DNA of 64,000 bases from NCBI GenBank assembly GCA_903642215.1, contig CAHJWG010000001.1:992001-1056000 (forward strand). Reading direction: 5' to 3'. The notes beneath the pieces were generated by a model. It made no database searches and was not told the origin of the DNA. It saw nothing but the letters and a program-made list of their open reading frames with translations. Below are positions 19,090 to 28,432 of the stretch, in pieces. The position numbers and the translations under genes were made by a program. Position 1 is the first letter of the stretch; the number at the start of each line of letters is the position of its first letter. The DNA is from Sphingobacteriaceae bacterium. Its GTDB lineage: Bacteria; Bacteroidota; Bacteroidia; Sphingobacteriales; Sphingobacteriaceae.

Positions 19090-19122
19090 AAAGAGGCTCG
19101 GATATTCGGGCCTCTTTTGTTT
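19090..19122 (+). terminator. Intrinsic terminator after sucAB
   Basis: AAAGAGGC (19090-19097) pairs with GCCTCTTT (19110-19117) around a 12-nt loop and runs into a T-rich tract, 20 nt after the sucB stop. A dispersed-word variant follows immediately (19123-19137). Confidence 0.8.
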
Positions 19123-19235
19123 GATGCTTCTTTTACAAGCCTAAATTTAAGCTTTCAGTTAAATTACTTTATCAGGATTATTCCCTTAATAATTATTTAT
19201 AATTGTTAAATTGAAACCCTCAAACCTAAATTAAA

Positions 19236-20921
19236 ATGAACAGACTTCAAACGCCGGATTACGCTGTATTCCTGATTTATTTTTTGATCGTAGCCTTATA
19301 TGGTTGGTGGGTTTACCAACGTAAAAGAACGGCGGTTTCATCCTCTAAAGATTATTTTTTGGCCGAAGGTTCGCTCACCTGGTGGGCAATCGGTTCTTCT
19401 TTAATCGCTTCCAATATTTCTGCGGAGCAATTTATCGGGATGAGCGGTTCGGGTTTTAAAATGGGCCTGGCAATTTCCTCTTACGAATTTATGGCAGCCT
19501 TAACATTGATTATTGTTGCGGTATTTTTTATTCCGGTTTATCTGAAAAACAAAATTTTTACCATGCCGCAATTTCTACATCAGCGTTACAACGGCACGGT
19601 GGCAATGATTATGGCTATCTTCTGGTTGCTGTTGTATATCGTGGTAAATTTAATGTCGATATTATATCTGGGTGCGCTGGCAATCAGCGGTATTTCCGGT
19701 TTCAGCGTGGTTTTATGTATTGTTTTACTGGCGATATTTTCTATCATAATTGCTTTGGGCGGGATGAAAGTAATTGGTTATACCGATGTGATTCAGGTTT
19801 TCTTTTTGATCCTGGGCGGATTGGTTGCTTCTTATATCGCCTTAAATTTAGTGAGCGAAAAAGCAGGAACTACAGGTTTGGTTAACGGACTAAAACTACT
19901 TACTTCCGAAGCGGGCGACCACTTTCACATGATTTTTAAAAGAGATAATGCCAATTACATGGATTTGCCCGGTTTATCCGTTTTGCTTGGCGGCTTGTGG
20001 ATTACCAATTTAAATTACTGGGGTTGCAACCAATACATTACGCAGCGTGCTTTGGGTGCCGATTTAAAAACAGCCCGAGGCGGTTTGCTTTTTGCAGCTT
20101 TCCTCAAAATTTTGATGCCGGTTATCGTTGTAATTCCCGGAATTGCCGCTTATGTATTGTATCAAAAAGGCATGTTCCATACAGAAATGCTTACCTCAAC
20201 TGGTGCAACGGATGTAAACAAAGCTTATCCGGCAATTTTAAATTTGTTACCTATCGGGATGAAAGGTTTGGCTTTTGCAGCCTTAACGGCAGCTATCGTT
20301 GCTTCGCTGGCTGGTAAGGCAAATAGTATTGCCACTATTTTTACGCTGGATATTTACAAAAAAGTAATTAAGGCTGATGCCAGCGAAACCAACTTGGTAG
20401 TTACCGGTAAAGTAGCTGTGGTAGTTTCCATGATTTTGGGCGTGATCTTATCTTTGTTAATCGGGAATAATTTAATGGGAGAAGGTAAACAAGGTTTTCA
20501 ATACATCCAGGAATACACCGGTTTTGTTTCGCCGGGTATATTTGCCATGTTTTTGCTGGGTTTCTTCTGGAAAAAAACGACTTCAAACGCGGCTTTATTT
20601 GCCACCATCGGCGGTTTTGCATTATCCGTAATCTTCAAGTTCCTGCCACAATTTGCAGATCTTCATTTCCTGGCATCAACCGGTTTCTCAAAAGATAACG
20701 GACAAGGTGTTTACGAAATCCCATTCATCGACCGCATGGGTTTTGTATTTATCATCTGTATTGTTGGCATGTACATCATCAGCATGATCGAAAACAGCAA
20801 AGGTTTACGCGTAAATGCTTTGGAAGTTGACACCAAAATGTTCCGCGTTACACCTGCTTTTACCGCCGGGAGCTTAATAATCTGCGGTTTGCTGGTTGCT
20901 ATTTATTCTGTATTCTGGTAA
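19236..20921 (+). CDS. Sodium:solute symporter (vSGLT-like, sugar type)
   Basis: 561-aa polytopic inner-membrane carrier of the SSS family, with about 14 hydrophobic segments. GGLWITNLNYWGCNQYITQR, followed by AFLKILMPVIVVIPGIAAYV, closely resembles the sodium/galactose transporter vSGLT. LASNISAEQFIGMSG-type residues (SLIASNISAEQFIGMSGSG) form the early sodium-site helix. A sugar substrate is likely but not provable. It is a single gene between two terminators. Confidence 0.9.
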   Translation: MNRLQTPDYAVFLIYFLIVALYGWWVYQRKRTAVSSSKDYFLAEGSLTWWAIGSSLIASNISAEQFIGMSGSGFKMGLAISSYEFMAALTLIIVAVFFIPVYLKNKIFTMPQFLHQRYNGTVAMIMAIFWLLLYIVVNLMSILYLGALAISGISGFSVVLCIVLLAIFSIIIALGGMKVIGYTDVIQVFFLILGGLVASYIALNLVSEKAGTTGLVNGLKLLTSEAGDHFHMIFKRDNANYMDLPGLSVLLGGLWITNLNYWGCNQYITQRALGADLKTARGGLLFAAFLKILMPVIVVIPGIAAYVLYQKGMFHTEMLTSTGATDVNKAYPAILNLLPIGMKGLAFAALTAAIVASLAGKANSIATIFTLDIYKKVIKADASETNLVVTGKVAVVVSMILGVILSLLIGNNLMGEGKQGFQYIQEYTGFVSPGIFAMFLLGFFWKKTTSNAALFATIGGFALSVIFKFLPQFADLHFLASTGFSKDNGQGVYEIPFIDRMGFVFIICIVGMYIISMIENSKGLRVNALEVDTKMFRVTPAFTAGSLIICGLLVAIYSVFW

Positions 20922-20952
20922 GCGATACTTCTTTTATCGGTATAAATTCTTT

Positions 20953-20986
20953 AAAGCCTTCTGGATTATTTTCAGGAGGCTTTTTT
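20953..20986 (+). terminator. Intrinsic terminator after the SSS transporter
   Basis: AAAGCCTTCTG (20953-20963) pairs with CAGGAGGCTTT (20973-20983) with one G-U pair, followed by a T run. It lies 32 nt after the stop. An exact dispersed-word copy (20924-20938) sits between stop and hairpin. Confidence 0.85.
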
Positions 20987-21046
20987 GTTTTTATACTTGA
21001 GTTTAGAAGTAAATAATAATATAAGACTAAATGATTAGTTTTGATT

Positions 21047-22462
21047 ATGAAAGGTTTTATAGTTTTTAGTGCTGTGTTTCTGATTATTAATTCAGCAAGC
21101 GGACAATCAAAATCAAATAATAATTACTTGTTAGATACAACTTCAGCAAGTTTTAAAGGTGCAATAGGAACTACTATTATCACTAATCATACTATCGATA
21201 CATTGAAGTTGGAAAGCAAAATAATTTATAATCTACCTTTAGCAGAAAAGATATTCAAATTAATTATACCTCCTGGGGAAAGCCGAACTTTAAAAGCCGA
21301 TTTTAATTACCCGGATTTTATCCGATTTACTTCTTTACCGCTTCAAATATTTAATGCACCCGGAAAAATTGTTCGTTGTGAGATTGAAAGTGTAAATCCA
21401 ATTAAGGTAACTTTTAAAGGAGATTTATATTTAGAGAATAATTATTATCAGGATTATCATAAACACGCCATCTCAAATAATACTTATTATAGAATTGGTT
21501 CACAGTTAAAGGATTTCAATCAATTTCCAAAGCTGGCAGATTCCCTCAACCAAATTAATGTTAGTTACCTGGAGAAGCATAGTACATCACTTCCTCCAAA
21601 ATTTAAAAAGCAGGAATACTGGCGATTAATGTACAATAATGCTTTTATGAAGTACCATGTGTTGTTTGATAAAGAATTTAAAAATGGAAATAAGATAAGT
21701 GTTAAAGCGGACTATTATGATTTTAAAAAGAATATTCCTTTAAATAGTCCCGATATGATATTAAGCACTGAATACTTGTGGTACGCTATATTTAACTTAC
21801 GGCATGAAGCATTAATCAGGAATAAAGATGAGAAAAAATTGGTGCAGAATATGATTGCGGCAACTGATAGTTTATACAAGAATAATGAACTGGGAGATGT
21901 GCTTAAAATGCGACTGCTTTATGATCAGTATCAACAGTCGAAAACAACATTTCAATTATTATCTGCTAATACAAATTTCCTTAATCCGGCTAATAAAACA
22001 ATCCTTGATTCTATTATTATTGAAAAATTTCAATTACCATTAGTTGGAGGTAAAGCACCGGGATTTAAGTTGATTAATATGAATAGTGATACAGTTTTAT
22101 TAAAAAGTTTTACAGGCCATCCGGTAATCATTAACTTTTGGGCTACCTGGTGTGTTCCTTGCATAAAAGAATTTCCTTCCGAAAATAATCTTTATAAAAA
22201 TTATAGTAAAGATAAAGGTTTGGTTGTGATTAATATCTGTGTAGATTCTAAACTGGAAGATTGGAAACAAGTGTCGATCCGAAGCAACTTACAAATGATT
22301 AACCTCTACGCAAACAGTTTAAATTATGAATACTTTAAGAAGTATTACAACTTGTATGCTTTACCACGAAGTGTTTTCATTGGAAAAGATATGAAAATCA
22401 TCAACAATAATTATAAAAGGGCAAGTTTGCTAACTGCTGCTGATATTGAGAATTATAATTAA
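21047..22462 (+). CDS. TlpA-like thioredoxin-fold protein, exported
   Basis: Secreted or membrane-anchored protein of about 471 aa, with a signal peptide (residues 1-20, ending NSASGQS). A long N-terminal region has no motif I recognise. The C-terminal thioredoxin domain, about the last 130 residues, has NFWATWCVPCIKEFP, a CxxC active site typical of periplasmic thiol reductases. ATG at 21047 gives a good signal peptide; a TTG two codons upstream also fits the frame. The gene is AT-rich compared with sucAB and kdsA. It has no partner genes. Confidence 0.85.
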   Translation: MKGFIVFSAVFLIINSASGQSKSNNNYLLDTTSASFKGAIGTTIITNHTIDTLKLESKIIYNLPLAEKIFKLIIPPGESRTLKADFNYPDFIRFTSLPLQIFNAPGKIVRCEIESVNPIKVTFKGDLYLENNYYQDYHKHAISNNTYYRIGSQLKDFNQFPKLADSLNQINVSYLEKHSTSLPPKFKKQEYWRLMYNNAFMKYHVLFDKEFKNGNKISVKADYYDFKKNIPLNSPDMILSTEYLWYAIFNLRHEALIRNKDEKKLVQNMIAATDSLYKNNELGDVLKMRLLYDQYQQSKTTFQLLSANTNFLNPANKTILDSIIIEKFQLPLVGGKAPGFKLINMNSDTVLLKSFTGHPVIINFWATWCVPCIKEFPSENNLYKNYSKDKGLVVINICVDSKLEDWKQVSIRSNLQMINLYANSLNYEYFKKYYNLYALPRSVFIGKDMKIINNNYKRASLLTAADIENYN

Positions 22463-22531
22463 ATCGTACACACATAGGGAAATTAAATATTTCGCTTCAC
22501 ATAATTTATATCGATAAAAGAAGCATTAATC

Positions 22532-22539
22532 TATCTTTG
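22532..22539 (+). promoter_or_regulatory. Putative kdsA promoter -7 element
   Basis: TATCTTTG fits TAnnTTTG and lies 20 nt before the kdsA ATG. A dispersed-word copy (22513-22527) sits directly upstream, where spacer and -33 sequences would be. Confidence 0.45.
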
Positions 22540-22559
22540 ATTTTTAAATTTTCATTTCG

Positions 22560-23342
22560 ATGGATTACAGCCTCCTCCAAAACAAACCTTTTTTTATTGT
22601 TGGCCCATGCGTGATGGAAAACCGGGAACTGCTGTTTTCAGTGGCAGAAAAACTGGTTCAAATTCGCGAGAAATTAAATGTAACTATCATTTTTAAATCT
22701 TCTTTTGATAAAGCAAACCGAACTTCTATCCATTCCTACCGCGGACCGGGATTGGAGAAAGGCATGGAAATGTTGCAAGCTGTAAAAGAGCAGTTTGCCT
22801 TGCCGGTTACCACCGATATTCACGAACCTTACCAAGCTTCGGTTGCTGCCGAAGTGGTTGATATTTTGCAAATTCCGGCTTTTTTATGCCGGCAAACAGA
22901 TTTGTTAGTGGCTGCTGCGGAAACCGGAAAAATTGTCAACATCAAAAAAGCACAGTTTTTGTCCGGTCAGGATATGTTTTATCCGGCGCAAAAAGTTGCG
23001 GAAGCAGGTAATAATCAAGTGATTTTAACAGAACGCGGCAACAGTTTCGGCTACAATAATCTGGCGGTTGATTTTCGGAATATTCCTGATATGAAAGCTT
23101 TCGGCCATCCGGTTTGCATGGATTGTACGCATTCCGTGCAGCGGCCGGGCGGCGCAGGCGGTAAAACCGGCGGCGACCGCAAGTTTGTCCCTTTTATGGC
23201 GCGCGCGGCAAAAGCTTTTGGTGCAAACGGCTATTTTATCGAAACGCATCCCGATCCTGACAATGCTTTAAGCGATGGCCCAAATATGCTTTACCTGCAA
23301 GATTTGGAAGGTTTAATTACAGAATTGATTGATGGAAAATAG
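22560..23342 (+). CDS. kdsA: 3-deoxy-8-phosphooctulonate synthase
   Basis: 260-aa enzyme joining phosphoenolpyruvate and arabinose 5-phosphate to make KDO-8-phosphate for lipopolysaccharide. Family motifs: FIVGPCVMEN at the N terminus, SFDKANRTSIHSYRGPGLE, TDIHEP, NIKKAQFLSG and CTHSVQRPGG. The Cys in GPC is the metal ligand of the metal-dependent class; E. coli-type enzymes have Asn there. It overlaps the following kdsD by 11 nt, a tight pathway operon. Confidence 0.97.
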   Translation: MDYSLLQNKPFFIVGPCVMENRELLFSVAEKLVQIREKLNVTIIFKSSFDKANRTSIHSYRGPGLEKGMEMLQAVKEQFALPVTTDIHEPYQASVAAEVVDILQIPAFLCRQTDLLVAAAETGKIVNIKKAQFLSGQDMFYPAQKVAEAGNNQVILTERGNSFGYNNLAVDFRNIPDMKAFGHPVCMDCTHSVQRPGGAGGKTGGDRKFVPFMARAAKAFGANGYFIETHPDPDNALSDGPNMLYLQDLEGLITELIDGK

Positions 23343-24279
23343 CAGACTAACAGTTGCCCAACGTGTATTCCAAACAGAAATAGAATCGCTGCAACAGGTT
23401 GTAAATCATTTAGATGAAACTTTTGATCGATCTGTAGAATTAATTTTAAATACGAAAGGTAAAGTCATCGTTTCCGGCATCGGAAAATCCGGTTTGATCG
23501 GTAAAAAAATTGTGGCCACACTTTCCAGTACCGGCACGCCGGCTTATTTTTTGCATCCGAGCGAAGCTTTTCATGGCGATTTCGGCATCATCAGCCAACA
23601 AGATGTCATAATTTTAATTTCTTTTTCCGGCGAAACAGACGAAATACTCAAAATCATTCCTTTTTTGAAATGGCACCAAAACCAGCTGATTGCCATCACC
23701 GGAAACCCAAATTCAACCTTGGCTAAAAACGCGGATTGCTGTTTGAAAGTGATGATCACGCAGGAAGCTTGTCCGCTGCAACTCGCGCCAACTTCGTCAA
23801 CTACCGCAATGCTGGTTTTAGGCGATGCGCTTGCGATAGCTTTAATGGAAGCACGAAATTTTATGCAGGAGGATTTTGCCCGTTTTCATCCGGGCGGAAG
23901 TTTGGGCAGGAAGTTGGTAACGCGCGTAAAAGATTTGATGCGGACAGATCAATTGCCGTTTATAAAAGCCAATGCTTCTTTTACCGACCTAATTTTGGCG
24001 ATGTCTGCCGGGCGTTTGGGTTTGGTGATTATTGGCGATCAAAGCAGGGCTGAAGGCATTATCACTGATGGTGATTTGCGGCGCGGGCTGGTGCGTTTCC
24101 CGGATACTTCTACCATAAAAATTGAGGATATTTTCAACCCGAACCCAATCATTATTAATGAAAATGAATTTATCAGCGAAGCAGAAAATCTAATGATCCA
24201 GAAAAAGATTGCTACTATTTTAGTGGGCGATGCAGAAAAAAGTATGGTAAAAGGAGTATATCAAATTTATAATGTCTGA
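23332..24279 (+). CDS. kdsD: Arabinose-5-phosphate isomerase (KdsD/KpsF family)
   Basis: About 315-aa SIS-CBS protein converting ribulose 5-phosphate to arabinose 5-phosphate, the substrate of KdsA. The SIS domain (GKVIVSGIGKSGLIGKKI, LHPSEAFHGDFG, ISFSGETDEI) is followed by PLQLAPTSSTTAMLVLGDAL and two CBS repeats. ATG at 23332 lies inside the end of kdsA, so translation is probably coupled; the TTG one codon earlier is less likely. A dispersed-word variant lies within the coding sequence near 23971. Confidence 0.95.
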   Translation: MENSRLTVAQRVFQTEIESLQQVVNHLDETFDRSVELILNTKGKVIVSGIGKSGLIGKKIVATLSSTGTPAYFLHPSEAFHGDFGIISQQDVIILISFSGETDEILKIIPFLKWHQNQLIAITGNPNSTLAKNADCCLKVMITQEACPLQLAPTSSTTAMLVLGDALAIALMEARNFMQEDFARFHPGGSLGRKLVTRVKDLMRTDQLPFIKANASFTDLILAMSAGRLGLVIIGDQSRAEGIITDGDLRRGLVRFPDTSTIKIEDIFNPNPIIINENEFISEAENLMIQKKIATILVGDAEKSMVKGVYQIYNV

Positions 24280-24313
24280 TCTTTTGTCCTGATTCAAAGC
24301 TTCCGAAAATTAA

Positions 24314-24321
24314 TATATTTG
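24314..24321 (+). promoter_or_regulatory. Putative promoter -7 element for the sugar dehydrogenase gene
   Basis: TATATTTG fits TAnnTTTG, 18 nt before the ATG at 24340. A TTTG at 24283-24286 is slightly too far upstream (27-nt spacer) to be a convincing -33 box. Confidence 0.35.
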
Positions 24322-24339
24322 CCAACTTCCTGATTTCAA

Positions 24340-25662
24340 ATGCCTGCTTCCCTCAACCCAAAATCTTACGTAAACTATCAAAAACCCGATCATTTAAAAA
24401 TTGCGGTTATCGGTTTGGGTTACGTTGGTTTGCCGCTGGCGGTAGAATTTGCTTCTAAATTTGAAGTGGTTGGGTTTGATGTAAATGCCAAAAGAGTAGA
24501 AGGTTTGCTAACCGGTTTTGACCGAACACGAGAAGTAGAAGCAGCACGTTTAAAGGAAGTTATGGTTCCGCATGGAAAACTTTTTTGTACTTCCGAAGCA
24601 AAAAACCTTGAAGAATGTACCATTTTTATCGTTGCTGTCCCGACGCCGACAGACAAACATAATCGCCCGGATTTAAGGCTGATAAAAGAAGCATCCGTAT
24701 TGGTTGGCAAAGCTTTAAAAAAAGGCGATCTGGTTATTTATGAATCCACGGTTTATCCCGGCGTAACCGAAGATGAATGTGTACCGGTTCTATCCAAAAC
24801 TTCCGGTTTAATTTATAATCAGGATTTTTTTGCAGGATATTCGCCCGAACGCATTAATCCCGGCGATAAAGAACATACTTTAGTCAACATAAAAAAAATA
24901 ACTTCCGGTTCTACGCCAGAAGCTGCTGCTTTTGTAGATGAATTATACCGATCAATTGTGGTAGCCGGAACGCATCTCGCCCCAAGTATAAAAGTTGCAG
25001 AAGCGGCAAAAGTGATCGAAAATTCGCAGCGCGATATCAACATTGCTTTTGTAAACGAGCTTGCCAAAATTTTCAATTTAATGGGAATTGATACCGGTGA
25101 AGTTTTGGAAGCTGCCAGCACCAAATGGAATTTTTTGAAGTTTAAACCGGGTTTGGTTGGCGGCCATTGTACCGGAATCGATCCGTATTATCTGGCACAA
25201 AAAGCGCAGGAAGTTGGCTATCATCCCGAAATAATTTTGGCTGGCCGCCGCTTAAATGATGGCATGGGTGCTTATATTGCGTTGGAAGTGATCAAGTTGA
25301 TGGTGAAAAAGGACATACAGGTTAAGCGTGCTAAAGTTCTGATCCTCGGTTTTACTTTTAAGGAGAACTGCCCGGATGTGCGCAATACACGTGTGATTGA
25401 TATTATTCGTGTTTTTCAGGAGTTTGAAACAAATTTAACCGTTTATGATCCCTGGGCTGATCCGGAGGAAGTGCATCAGGAATATGGTTTTTCCACGCTT
25501 AATCAACCAGAACAATTGAAAAATAATTACGATGCGGTTGTGCTGGCGGTGGCACATCAGGAGTATAAAATGTTGAATTTGAGTGAGTTGAAAAGTAAAC
25601 ACGCCATAATTTATGATGTAAAAGGAGTATTGGCTGCTGATTTAACCGATGGTAGATTATAA
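24340..25662 (+). CDS. UDP-N-acetylhexosamine dehydrogenase-like (TviB/WbpO family)
   Basis: 440-aa UDP-sugar 6-dehydrogenase. The NAD-binding motif is [10 protein letters not shown] near residue 26. [14 protein letters not shown] and [13 protein letters not shown] are in the central domain. The catalytic Cys is in [13 protein letters not shown], and [17 protein letters not shown] lies in the C-terminal domain. These match the TviB/WbpO group, which oxidises UDP-GlcNAc or UDP-GalNAc to uronic acids, better than UDP-glucose dehydrogenase. It follows kdsAD, so it probably feeds capsule or O-antigen synthesis. Confidence 0.9.
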   Translation: MPASLNPKSYVNYQKPDHLKIAVIGLGYVGLPLAVEFASKFEVVGFDVNAKRVEGLLTGFDRTREVEAARLKEVMVPHGKLFCTSEAKNLEECTIFIVAVPTPTDKHNRPDLRLIKEASVLVGKALKKGDLVIYESTVYPGVTEDECVPVLSKTSGLIYNQDFFAGYSPERINPGDKEHTLVNIKKITSGSTPEAAAFVDELYRSIVVAGTHLAPSIKVAEAAKVIENSQRDINIAFVNELAKIFNLMGIDTGEVLEAASTKWNFLKFKPGLVGGHCTGIDPYYLAQKAQEVGYHPEIILAGRRLNDGMGAYIALEVIKLMVKKDIQVKRAKVLILGFTFKENCPDVRNTRVIDIIRVFQEFETNLTVYDPWADPEEVHQEYGFSTLNQPEQLKNNYDAVVLAVAHQEYKMLNLSELKSKHAIIYDVKGVLAADLTDGRL

Positions 25663-25724
25663 TTGTTATCCTTTTTCTGAAACCTTTTTACCTTAATTTC
25701 ATACAAACAGCTGATACTTTATAC

Positions 25725-26780
25725 ATGAAAAAATTATTAGTTACCGGTTCTTCCGGCTTAATCGGTTCAGAAGTTTGTATTCATTTTGCTGATTTGGGCT
25801 GGGAAATTCATGGCATCGACAATAATCAGCGCGCCGTTTTTTTTGGAGCGAATGGCGATACACGTTGGAATGAAAGCCGTTTACGCAGCCGGATCAAACA
25901 ATTTTTTCATCACGAACTGGACATCCGTAACCGTAATGGCGTAATCGATCTCATCCAAACCATAAAACCAAGTGCAATTGTACACACAGCCGCGCAACCA
26001 AGCCATGATCGTGCGGCCGATATTCCGTTTGATGATTTTGATACGAATGCAGTCGGCACGTTTAATTTACTGGAAGCTACGCGGCGTTACAGCACCGAAA
26101 TTCCGTTTGTCCATATGTCAACCAACAAGGTTTATGGTGATGCGCCAAACGAAATTGCAATGACGGAACTGGAAAAACGCTGGGATTATGCTGATCCGGA
26201 TTTTGCTAATGGCATTGCAGAAAATTTTAGAATTGATCAAACCAAACATTCGCTTTTTGGTGCTTCAAAAGTTTCTGCGGATATTTCTGTGCAGGAATAC
26301 GGTCGGTATTTTAGTATGCCAACTGCTTGTTTAAGAGGAGGTTGCTTAACCGGACCAAATCATACCGGCGTAGAATTACATGGTTTTTTAAGTTATCTGA
26401 TTAAATGTAATCTCGAAGAAAAACCATACACTGTTTTTGGTTATAAAGGCAAACAGGTGCGCGATAATATTCATTCCTACGATGTTGCTCGTTTTATTGA
26501 AGAGTTTATAAAAGCACCGCGTGTGGCAGAAGTTTATAATTTAGGTGGCGGTAAAGATAATACCTGTTCGATTTGGGAAGCTTTTGATCTGATTTCTAAC
26601 ATCAGCGGTAAAGAAATGAAATACAGTTACAGCGAAGCAAACCGTATCGGCGATCATATTTGTTATTACAGCGATTTGCGGAAAATGAAAGAACATTATC
26701 CCAACTGGCAGATTACCAAACCGTTAAAAATCGTTTTTCAGGAAATTTATCAATCCTGGATCGAGCGGAACAAGCAGTAA
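25725..26780 (+). CDS. NAD-dependent epimerase/dehydratase (CDP-paratose 2-epimerase-like)
   Basis: 351-aa extended SDR. It starts [20 protein letters not shown] (TGxxGxxG) and continues [12 protein letters not shown], with MSTNKVYGD in the centre, much like the CDP-paratose/tyvelose epimerase group. The YxxxK position reads FGASK, with Phe instead of the catalytic Tyr. [20 protein letters not shown] and [11 protein letters not shown] follow. It is probably involved in surface-sugar synthesis alongside the preceding dehydrogenase; the substrate is uncertain because of the Tyr-to-Phe change. Confidence 0.85.
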   Translation: MKKLLVTGSSGLIGSEVCIHFADLGWEIHGIDNNQRAVFFGANGDTRWNESRLRSRIKQFFHHELDIRNRNGVIDLIQTIKPSAIVHTAAQPSHDRAADIPFDDFDTNAVGTFNLLEATRRYSTEIPFVHMSTNKVYGDAPNEIAMTELEKRWDYADPDFANGIAENFRIDQTKHSLFGASKVSADISVQEYGRYFSMPTACLRGGCLTGPNHTGVELHGFLSYLIKCNLEEKPYTVFGYKGKQVRDNIHSYDVARFIEEFIKAPRVAEVYNLGGGKDNTCSIWEAFDLISNISGKEMKYSYSEANRIGDHICYYSDLRKMKEHYPNWQITKPLKIVFQEIYQSWIERNKQ

Positions 26781-26883
26781 TTGAAAGCGTAATGCTTCTT
26801 TTATCAACAAAAAATTAGTTTGGCCGTTTAGCGTAGTAGTTTTTAAAAGCAAGGTCATCCTATAAATCAACCCAAATTAAATC

Positions 26884-27378
26884 ATGAAAAAAATAGTATT
26901 AAAAACAGTAGCGGTGTTGCTGGTTGCCGTAAGTTTTGCAGCGTGTTCAACGTTAAAAGGTGGTAAAAACACTATTTCCCGCGGTAAAGTTTCTGGCAAT
27001 TGGGGCATTACCAACATATCTTTGGAAGGTTTGCTGGAAGGAAGTGTGCAATCTGCCTTTAACACTGCTCCTTACAAGTGTTTTGAAAACAGCATCTGGA
27101 AGCTAACCAATAGTGGAAACGGCTCTTTTACAATTAATAATCCGCAAAGTGGTTGTCCGGTTGGCACTTCACAAAATATTTACTGGTCATTTTCCAATGG
27201 TGCAAATGGACCGGAGTTTCAGTTTAAAAAATTGTACGATAAAGACAAACCCAAAAATGTGGAGGAAGGTTACCGTTTATTGATTACGGCGCAAACGGGC
27301 AATACTATGACGTTGAAATCGCCTGTACAATACGGTGGCAAAACCGGTTATGTAGTTTATAATTTCGCGAAGCAGTAA
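26884..27378 (+). CDS. Lipocalin-like lipoprotein
   Basis: 164-aa lipoprotein. The signal sequence ends in lipobox SFAAC (Cys21). The mature part starts near GKVSGNWGITNISLEG and contains CFENSIWKLTNSGNGSF and CPVGTSQNIYWSF, a pattern typical of Bacteroidota lipocalin-like proteins with a small beta barrel. The ligand is unknown. It is a single gene, closed by a strong terminator 20 nt downstream. Confidence 0.75.
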   Translation: MKKIVLKTVAVLLVAVSFAACSTLKGGKNTISRGKVSGNWGITNISLEGLLEGSVQSAFNTAPYKCFENSIWKLTNSGNGSFTINNPQSGCPVGTSQNIYWSFSNGANGPEFQFKKLYDKDKPKNVEEGYRLLITAQTGNTMTLKSPVQYGGKTGYVVYNFAKQ

Positions 27379-27397
27379 TACGAAGTTTTTGTTTTTT

Positions 27398-27444
27398 AAA
27401 AGCGATACTGTTTTTATCAGGATAAAAACAGTATCGCTTTTTTT
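27398..27444 (+). terminator. Perfect 21-bp hairpin terminator built from the sister word
   Basis: A 21-nt arm (27398-27418: AAAAGCGATACTG then TTTTTATC) is exactly complementary to 27421-27441 around a 2-nt loop, then T residues to 27444. Each arm contains GATACTGTTTTTATC or its complement, so the hairpin is an inverted pair of GATAAAAACAGTATC. Confidence 0.9.
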
Positions 27445-27485
27445 GTCAATAAATTACTAAATTAGAATACTTAAATTAAGCTTGT

Positions 27486-27893
27486 TTGAAGAAAGGCGTA
27501 AACGATGATATTAAAAACAAAACTTTTGAAGCCAATCTTGATATTGAAAAGCTGCAAAACTTTATAGCTAATTCAGAACATCCATTTTTAACAACGCATC
27601 AAAAACTTTGCTTTGTAATTATCGCCAGGATTTATAGAAGAGTTTTACAAGGTTACAGATTCGGAGCAATAAAAATTAGTAATAGTTGGTTAATTGTAGA
27701 TGGAAACCATCGATATATAGCGTATAAATTAGCAAATATTGAATTTGAAATTATAGCAGGAACACATTCATTTTGTGATCAGCCAAGAAAGATAAATGAT
27801 ATTACAATAGATACTGTACAAGATTGGGATGTCAATCATCCTTACACAAAGAAGTTTTGTAATGATGATTTTTTAAATGAAGAAAATTATTGA
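27486..27893 (+). CDS. Small ParB/sulfiredoxin-fold-like protein
   Basis: 135-aa protein whose only clear motif is SWLIVDGNHRYIAYKLANIE (about residues 67-86). It matches the ParB-like DGxHRxxAyklaG box, which in this superfamily binds nucleotide or phosphate. The N-terminal half is helical. There is no Met in frame, so the TTG at 27486 is the best start. It is strongly AT-rich compared with flanking genes, and lies 3 nt before a HAD-phosphatase gene. It is not a chromosome-partition ParB (too short, no HTH). The function is unknown; a small kinase or nucleotidase role is speculative. Confidence 0.65.
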   Translation: MKKGVNDDIKNKTFEANLDIEKLQNFIANSEHPFLTTHQKLCFVIIARIYRRVLQGYRFGAIKISNSWLIVDGNHRYIAYKLANIEFEIIAGTHSFCDQPRKINDITIDTVQDWDVNHPYTKKFCNDDFLNEENY

Positions 27894-27896
27894 TGT

Positions 27897-28403
27897 ATGA
27901 AATTTTTCTTAGACATAGACGGCGTTATGGTTCATGCAAACCCGCACAAGCGTGTTGAGTTAGATGAGGATGGATTTTATAAGTTCAACCAAACAGCTGT
28001 TGATGTTTTAAATTCTGTTATCGATCCTGAAGATGAATTAATATTGTCTACTTCGCACCGGTTTCGGTATGATGTTTTAGGGTGGAAAAATATTTTACAA
28101 AGACGAGGGATTCATGCTCACAATATTTCAATATTAGATCTACCAAATGATTCTACCAATAATCGAAAGTTTATAATTATCACTTGGATAAATAAGTTCA
28201 AATTACCTTTAGAAGATATAATAATTATTGATGATGATAAATCGCTAAATGATTTACCAATTCCTTTGAAGAAACGTTTGGTGTTAACAAATTCCTATAC
28301 AGGTTTAAATAGTTCTTCTGATTTAAATAGAATTTTAGAAATTATGGAAAGTACCTTTAGTAAGAAGTCTCGTTTTATGGATATAACAAAATTGTATAAA
28401 TAA
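27897..28403 (+). CDS. HAD-superfamily phosphatase-like protein
   Basis: 168-aa HAD fold protein. The nucleophile motif is FLDIDGVM (Asp6, Asp8), motif II is in ILSTSHRF (about residues 49-56), and motif IV is IIIDDDKS (109-116). It resembles the HAD domains of the RNA-repair 'Swiss army knife' type (DIDGV...STSHR) more than sugar phosphatases, but that is from memory. It is translationally coupled to the ParB-like gene (TGA, 3 nt, ATG) and shares its AT-rich composition, suggesting joint acquisition. Confidence 0.75.
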   Translation: MKFFLDIDGVMVHANPHKRVELDEDGFYKFNQTAVDVLNSVIDPEDELILSTSHRFRYDVLGWKNILQRRGIHAHNISILDLPNDSTNNRKFIIITWINKFKLPLEDIIIIDDDKSLNDLPIPLKKRLVLTNSYTGLNSSSDLNRILEIMESTFSKKSRFMDITKLYK

Positions 28404-28432
28404 AGAATCGGATATTTTTTAATTCAATTTGT

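Noticed and set aside
21036-21043. TAGTTTTG as a promoter for the TlpA-like gene
   Set aside because: It would place the transcription start inside or after the ATG, with no -33 element at a suitable distance.
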